9,298 nt of DNA from an uncultured Oscillospiraceae bacterium (GTDB lineage Bacteria; Bacillota; Clostridia; Oscillospirales; Oscillospiraceae). Below the pieces are notes generated by a model. It ran no database searches. It was not told where the DNA came from and saw only the letters and a list, made by a program, of their open reading frames with translations. The stretch covers positions 1-9,298 of the forward strand of contig CALWWS010000084.1 of the NCBI GenBank assembly GCA_944385305.1. The letters are read 5' to 3'. Each line of letters opens with the position of its first letter. Within the stretch, counting starts at the first letter, position 1. Shown piece by piece: positions 5,685-9,298 of this stretch. The translations under genes and the position numbers were made by a program.

Positions 5685-5706
5685 TTTGAACTATGGCCGG
5701 GGGCGC

Positions 5707-7758
5707 TCAGCACAGCTTGGCCCCGGCGGGGATGGCGTCGTCCACCATGATGAGGTGGAGCTTTTCCTCCCCCTGCTCGTGGTGCACGGCGGAGATGAGC
5801 ATGCCGCAGGAGTCCAGCCCCATCATCTTCCGGGGGGGCAGGTTAACGATGGCCACCAGAGTCTTGCCCACCAGCTCCTCCGCCTTGTAGTACATGGCGA
5901 TGCCCGAGAGGATCTGCCGGTCGGTGCCCGAGCCGTCGTCCAGGGTGAAGCGCAGCAGCTTTTTGCTCTTGGGCACCGGCTCACAGGCCTTTACCTTCAC
6001 CACCCGGAAGTCGCTCTTGCAGAAGGTGTCGAAATCCACGTTCTCCTCCACCCAGGGCTCCAGCTCCACGGCGGGGCCGGCGTCTGCCCCGGCGGCGTCC
6101 GCCTGGGCCTGCTCCAGCTGCTCCAGGGCCTTGTCCAGATCCACCCGGGGGAAGAGGTTTTCCCCCTTGGAGACCGCCGTGGTGGGGGGCAGGGAGCCCC
6201 AGACGCCGGCGCTCTCCCAGGTGCGGCAGCCGGATCCGGCGCCGATCTGGTCAAACAGCTTGTCCATGGACGCGGGCATAAAAGGGGTGAGGAGCACGCC
6301 GCAGATGCGGGTTGCCTCCAGCAGGTTGTACATCACGTGGGCCAGGCGCGGGCCGTTGGCCTGCATGTCCTTGGCCAGCACCCAGGGGGTGTTCTCGTCA
6401 ATATACTTGTTGGCCCGCTGGATGACCTTGAACACCTCGTCCAGGGCCTTGTGGGGGGCGAAGGACTCCATGCACCCCTCGTAGGCCCCCCGCAGCCCGG
6501 CGGCGGCCACCACCAGCTGGGCGTCAAAGAGCACCGGGTCGGCGGGGTCGGCCGCCTGGAGGGAGATCTGCTGCCCCTGGGCGGCCATCTGGGCCAGAGC
6601 CAGCTCGTCGGCCACGGGGCCGCAGCCCTGGGGCAGGGCGCCGCCGAAGTACTTGCCCACCATGGCGGTGGTGCGGCTGACCAGGTTGCCCAGATCGTTG
6701 GCCAGGTCGGTGTTGATGGTCTGGATGAGCAGCTCGTTGGAGAAGTTGCCGTCCGAGCCGAAGGGGAAGGTGCGCATGAGGAAGAAGCGCAGAGCGTCCA
6801 CCCCGAACTGCTCGGCCAGGATATAGGGGTCCACCACGTTGCCCTTGGACTTGGACATCTTGCCGCCGTCCAGCAGCAGCCAGCCGTGGCCGAACACGTG
6901 CTTGGGCAGGGGCATCTCCATGCTCATGAGCATGGCCGGCCAGATGATGGAGTGGAAGCGGACAATCTCCTTGCCTACAAAGTGCACGTCGGCGGGCCAA
7001 TATTTGGCATAGTCATCGTACCTGTCGTTGAGGAAGCCCAGGGCGGTGGTGTAGTTGAACAGGGCGTCCACCCACACATAGACCACGTGGCCCGGATCAA
7101 AGTCCACCGGGATGCCCCAGGTGAAGCTGGTGCGGGAGACGCACAGATCCTCCAGGCCGGGCTTGATGAAGTTGTTGACCATCTCGTTGACCCGGGAGCG
7201 GGGCTGGAGGAAGTCGGTGTTCTCCAGCAGGTCCTGCACCCGGTCGGCGTACTTGGACAGGCGGAAGAAGTAGGCCTCCTCCTCAGCGTCCTGCACCTCG
7301 CGGCCGCAGTCGGGGCACTTGCCGTCCACCAGCTGGCTCTCGGTCCAGAAGGACTCGCAGGGCTTGCAGTACTTGCCCTTGTAGGTGCCCTTGTAGATGT
7401 CCCCCTTCTCGTACATCTTCTTGAAGATCTGCTGCACGGAGGCCATGTGGTAGTCGTCAGTGGTGCGGATGAAGCGGTCGTTGGAGATGTTCATCAGCTT
7501 CCACAGGTCCTTGACCCCCCGGGGGCCCTCCACGATATTGTCCACAAAGGCCTTGGGAGACACGCCGGCCTCCTTGGCCTTGTCCTCAATCTTCTGCCCG
7601 TGCTCGTCGGTGCCGGTGAGGAACATCACGTCGCAGCCCTTCAGGCGCTTGTAGCGGGCCATGGCGTCAGTGGCCACGGTGCAGTAGGTGTGGCCGATGT
7701 GCAGCTTGTCCGAGGGGTAGTAGATGGGGGTGGTGATATAGAATTTCTCACGGTTCAT
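5707..7758 (-). CDS. metG: Methionyl-tRNA synthetase
   Basis: The 683-residue class I synthetase charges tRNA-Met, supplying both initiator and elongator tRNAs. The catalytic signatures are HIGH at residues 20-23 and KMSKS at 300-304. The inserted zinc knuckle has one Cx2C-x13-Cx2C set (Cys131, Cys134, Cys148, Cys151), typical of the single-knuckle bacterial form. The anticodon-binding helical domain follows. After an Ala/Asp/Glu-rich linker (about 545-570) comes a C-terminal EMAPII/Trbp111-like tRNA-binding OB domain from about 580 (DFDTFCKSDFRVVKV, then LSGIAMYY and NLPPRKMMG), which dimerises the enzyme. The ATG at 7758 has GGAGGG (7767-7772) 8 nt upstream. The start overlaps the end of the membrane protein gene by 11 bp, so the two are translated from one message. 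The gene appears intact. Confidence 0.98.
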   Translation of the reverse strand: MNREKFYITTPIYYPSDKLHIGHTYCTVATDAMARYKRLKGCDVMFLTGTDEHGQKIEDKAKEAGVSPKAFVDNIVEGPRGVKDLWKLMNISNDRFIRTTDDYHMASVQQIFKKMYEKGDIYKGTYKGKYCKPCESFWTESQLVDGKCPDCGREVQDAEEEAYFFRLSKYADRVQDLLENTDFLQPRSRVNEMVNNFIKPGLEDLCVSRTSFTWGIPVDFDPGHVVYVWVDALFNYTTALGFLNDRYDDYAKYWPADVHFVGKEIVRFHSIIWPAMLMSMEMPLPKHVFGHGWLLLDGGKMSKSKGNVVDPYILAEQFGVDALRFFLMRTFPFGSDGNFSNELLIQTINTDLANDLGNLVSRTTAMVGKYFGGALPQGCGPVADELALAQMAAQGQQISLQAADPADPVLFDAQLVVAAAGLRGAYEGCMESFAPHKALDEVFKVIQRANKYIDENTPWVLAKDMQANGPRLAHVMYNLLEATRICGVLLTPFMPASMDKLFDQIGAGSGCRTWESAGVWGSLPPTTAVSKGENLFPRVDLDKALEQLEQAQADAAGADAGPAVELEPWVEENVDFDTFCKSDFRVVKVKACEPVPKSKKLLRFTLDDGSGTDRQILSGIAMYYKAEELVGKTLVAIVNLPPRKMMGLDSCGMLISAVHHEQGEEKLHLIMVDDAIPAGAKLC

Positions 7759-8593
7759 GGGTGGTTCCCTCCGTTTCCTCTTCTTCTTTTTCCGGGGCGG
7801 GCTGCCAGGGCAGCCGTCCCTGCCGGAGCAGGGAGGCGTTGCGCAGCAGGGTGGCCGTGCTGGCCATCAGATACAGGATAGAAAACCCGTAGAGCAGGTT
7901 GTAGGCCAGATCGTGGTCGTCCGCCAGGGTGACGATGGAGAAGTAGATCCCCAGCAGGGAGAACAGGCAGGCCGGGTAGGGACGCCCCCGGGTAAAGGAG
8001 AAGCCGGCGGTGAAGTAGATCCCCAGCAGCACGGCAATGATGGCGAAGAGCTCGTAGATATAGTCCAGCTGCACCGGATCCCCCGCACGCACCTGGTAGG
8101 CGGTGATAAGCCACACGCAGCAGGTGTAGGCAGGCATGAGCAAGGCGAAGCTGTACCGGCCCCTGCCCGCCCCCCGGAAGTTGTTTTTGGCGGTGAAGAG
8201 CACGCAGAAGAAGCTGATGAAGCACATCACCGCCAGGATCAGCCGGGTAAAGGAGGCCCGCTGGGGCCCCAGCACGCTGAGCACGTTGAGCACCGCCGCC
8301 CCCAGCAGCAGAAAGCCGGAGAGCACCATCACCCCCACGTAGAGGGTGCTGCCCCGGGCGGTGAAGGCCTGGTCATATCCGCCGGGGAATGGGAGATACT
8401 TGCCCCGGCACAGCAGGAGAAAGACCACGGCCATGGCCGCGGAGAACAAAATCAGCGCCCAGGTGGCGGGCATGCCGGGGATGGGCAGACCGGTGTCCGG
8501 CTCGAAGGCGGTGTTCAGCCCCCATATCCGCAGGGCGCAGCCCACGCCGCCCCCTGCCGCCGCCAGGACGGGAAGCAGGATTTCTTTGCGCAT
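7748..8593 (-). CDS. Hypothetical polytopic membrane protein (about eight helices)
   Basis: The 281-residue protein shows about eight hydrophobic segments, roughly at residues 5-22, 43-62, 80-107, 116-134, 145-165, 176-198, 205-222 and 226-247. It ends in a charged cytosolic-looking tail (EKEEEETEGTTHEP). I recognise no catalytic or transport motif and cannot name its family; it resembles unnamed conserved membrane proteins of Clostridia. The ATG at 8593 is chosen because GAAAGGA (8604-8610) lies 10 nt upstream. The frame extends to a TTG at 8626 that has no better site. Its stop lies inside metG (11-bp overlap), so translation is likely coupled to metG. An extended -10 promoter lies 55 bp upstream. 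Pairing with metG may be simple operon sharing rather than a common function. Confidence 0.8.
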   Translation of the reverse strand: MRKEILLPVLAAAGGGVGCALRIWGLNTAFEPDTGLPIPGMPATWALILFSAAMAVVFLLLCRGKYLPFPGGYDQAFTARGSTLYVGVMVLSGFLLLGAAVLNVLSVLGPQRASFTRLILAVMCFISFFCVLFTAKNNFRGAGRGRYSFALLMPAYTCCVWLITAYQVRAGDPVQLDYIYELFAIIAVLLGIYFTAGFSFTRGRPYPACLFSLLGIYFSIVTLADDHDLAYNLLYGFSILYLMASTATLLRNASLLRQGRLPWQPAPEKEEEETEGTTHEP

Positions 8594-8647
8594 GGATTCA
8601 GGTTCCTTTCCCAATTGAGACTGCAAATGCGAGGTTCATACCAGAAA

Positions 8648-8676
8648 AATATACCACATTTCCCTGTCCGGCGCAA
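8648..8676 (-). promoter_or_regulatory. Probable promoter of the membrane protein-metG operon
   Basis: On the minus strand TGGTATATT (8648-8656) is an extended -10 element. TTGCGC (8671-8676) stands 17 bp upstream as a partial -35. It lies in the gap after the ABC-F stop, 55 bp before the membrane protein start. A short CCGGC/GCCGG hairpin (8668-8684) is present without a T-run, so I see no clear terminator for the ABC-F gene. Confidence 0.6.
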
Positions 8677-8699
8677 GCTGCCGGGCGGGCCAGGGCCGC

Positions 8700-9298
8700 T
8701 TACTGCCCGCCCGCGCCGCTCTCCAGGTACTCGTCGTAGGTCATCTTCCGGTCAATGAGCTTGCCCTCGGGGGTGAAGTCGAAGATCCGGTTGCACACCG
8801 TCTGCACCAGCTGGTGGTCGTGACAGGCCACCAGCACGTTGCACTTCACCGCCTCCAGGCCATTGTTCAGCGCGGCAATGGACTCCAGATCCAGGTGGTT
8901 GGTGGGCTGATCCAGCAGCAGCACGTTGGCCCCAGAGAGCATCATCCTGGAGAGCATGCACCGCACCTTCTCCCCGCCGGAGAGCACCTTGACGGGCTTA
9001 TATACCTCGTCCCCCGAGAAGAGCATCCGGCCCAGGAAACCCCGGAGATAGGCCTCGTGGGGGTCGGAGGAGTACTGACGCAGCCACTCCACCAGGTTGT
9101 CGTCACAGTCCTTGAAGAAGGCGGTGTTGTCCTTGGGGAAGTAGGAGAAGGTGGCCGTCTGGCCCCACTTGACGGTGCCCTCGTCGGGCTCCATCTCCCC
9201 GGTGAGGATCTTGAACAGGGCGGTCTGGGCGTTCTCGTTGTCCCCCACGAAGGCGATCTTGTCCCCGTGGCCCACGATGAAGCTCACCTTGTCCAGCA
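8700..9298 (-). CDS. ABC-F family ATPase, second ATPase domain (5' end outside window), YkpA/YbiT-like
   Basis: About 198 C-terminal residues of an ABC-F protein are visible. This soluble tandem-ATPase family binds the ribosomal E site and acts in translation control or antibiotic protection. Visible parts, in order, are GDKIAFVG then DNENAQTALF (Walker A region), KWGQTATFSYFPKDN, GFLGRMLFSG, the ABC signature LSGGEKVR, Walker B LLLDQPTNHLDLES and the H-loop CHDH. The KWG, YFPKDN and FLGRMLFSG blocks are those of the YkpA/YbiT subgroup rather than drug-resistance members. Two key positions differ from a normal ATPase. The Walker A lysine is Gln (codon 9225-9227) and the catalytic glutamate after Walker B is Gln (codon 8907-8909). 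The signature stays intact, so the partner site formed with the first domain may still work. The protein has no transmembrane segment here. The start and first ATPase domain are beyond the window. Confidence 0.93.
   Translation of the reverse strand, partial: LDKVSFIVGHGDKIAFVGDNENAQTALFKILTGEMEPDEGTVKWGQTATFSYFPKDNTAFFKDCDDNLVEWLRQYSSDPHEAYLRGFLGRMLFSGDEVYKPVKVLSGGEKVRCMLSRMMLSGANVLLLDQPTNHLDLESIAALNNGLEAVKCNVLVACHDHQLVQTVCNRIFDFTPEGKLIDRKMTYDEYLESGAGGQ

Noticed and set aside
5686..7881. 731-codon open frame on the plus strand across metG
   Set aside because: It is exactly antisense to metG, whose HIGH, KMSKS and zinc motifs are unmistakable. Long antisense frames are common in GC-rich genes, and its low-complexity Gly/His/Val-rich translation has no domain character.

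Overview
The window is about 60% G+C, gene-dense, and reads as the chromosome of a high-GC anaerobic Firmicute. An Oscillospiraceae-type Clostridium (the Flavonifractor/Pseudoflavonifractor/Lawsonibacter neighbourhood) fits best. The reasons are AGGAGG-type ribosome sites, sigma-A promoters, a TatD-linked radical SAM protein and the protein flavour. The genus is inferred from composition and remembered homologues, not from a search.

Left part (1-1609, rightward): the 3' end of ftsH (membrane AAA+ protease) closed by a strong terminator; a 42-residue unknown protein with its own likely promoter and a strong terminator; and a membrane-anchored zinc amidase of the Amidase_2 family. The amidase gene runs tail-to-tail into a MATE efflux gene and the two overlap by 23 bp.

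Middle part (1587-4465, leftward): tatD, then a radical SAM gene whose ribosome site lies in the end of tatD, then the MATE transporter after a 130-bp gap with its own promoter-like sequence and an AT-rich palindrome.

Regulatory centrepiece (4466-4735): two divergent sigma-A promoters. The rightward one drives a leader that matches the fluoride riboswitch (crcB motif) followed by an intrinsic terminator that competes with the aptamer pseudoknot, the layout of a fluoride ON switch. The gene behind it (4736-5649) is a cation:proton antiporter that looks broken twice. A 5-bp tandem duplication (CGCTG x2) shifts the frame after codon 27, and the C-terminal portion looks fused across a missing stretch of roughly 90 codons. 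A bidirectional terminator follows.

Right part (5707-9298, leftward): an ABC-F ATPase (partial at the window edge), an eight-helix membrane protein of unknown function, and metG (methionyl-tRNA synthetase), whose start overlaps the end of the membrane protein gene by 11 bp. The ABC-F second ATPase domain has Gln in place of both the Walker A lysine and the catalytic glutamate. All gene-free gaps are shorter than 300 bp, and their contents are listed as separate features.
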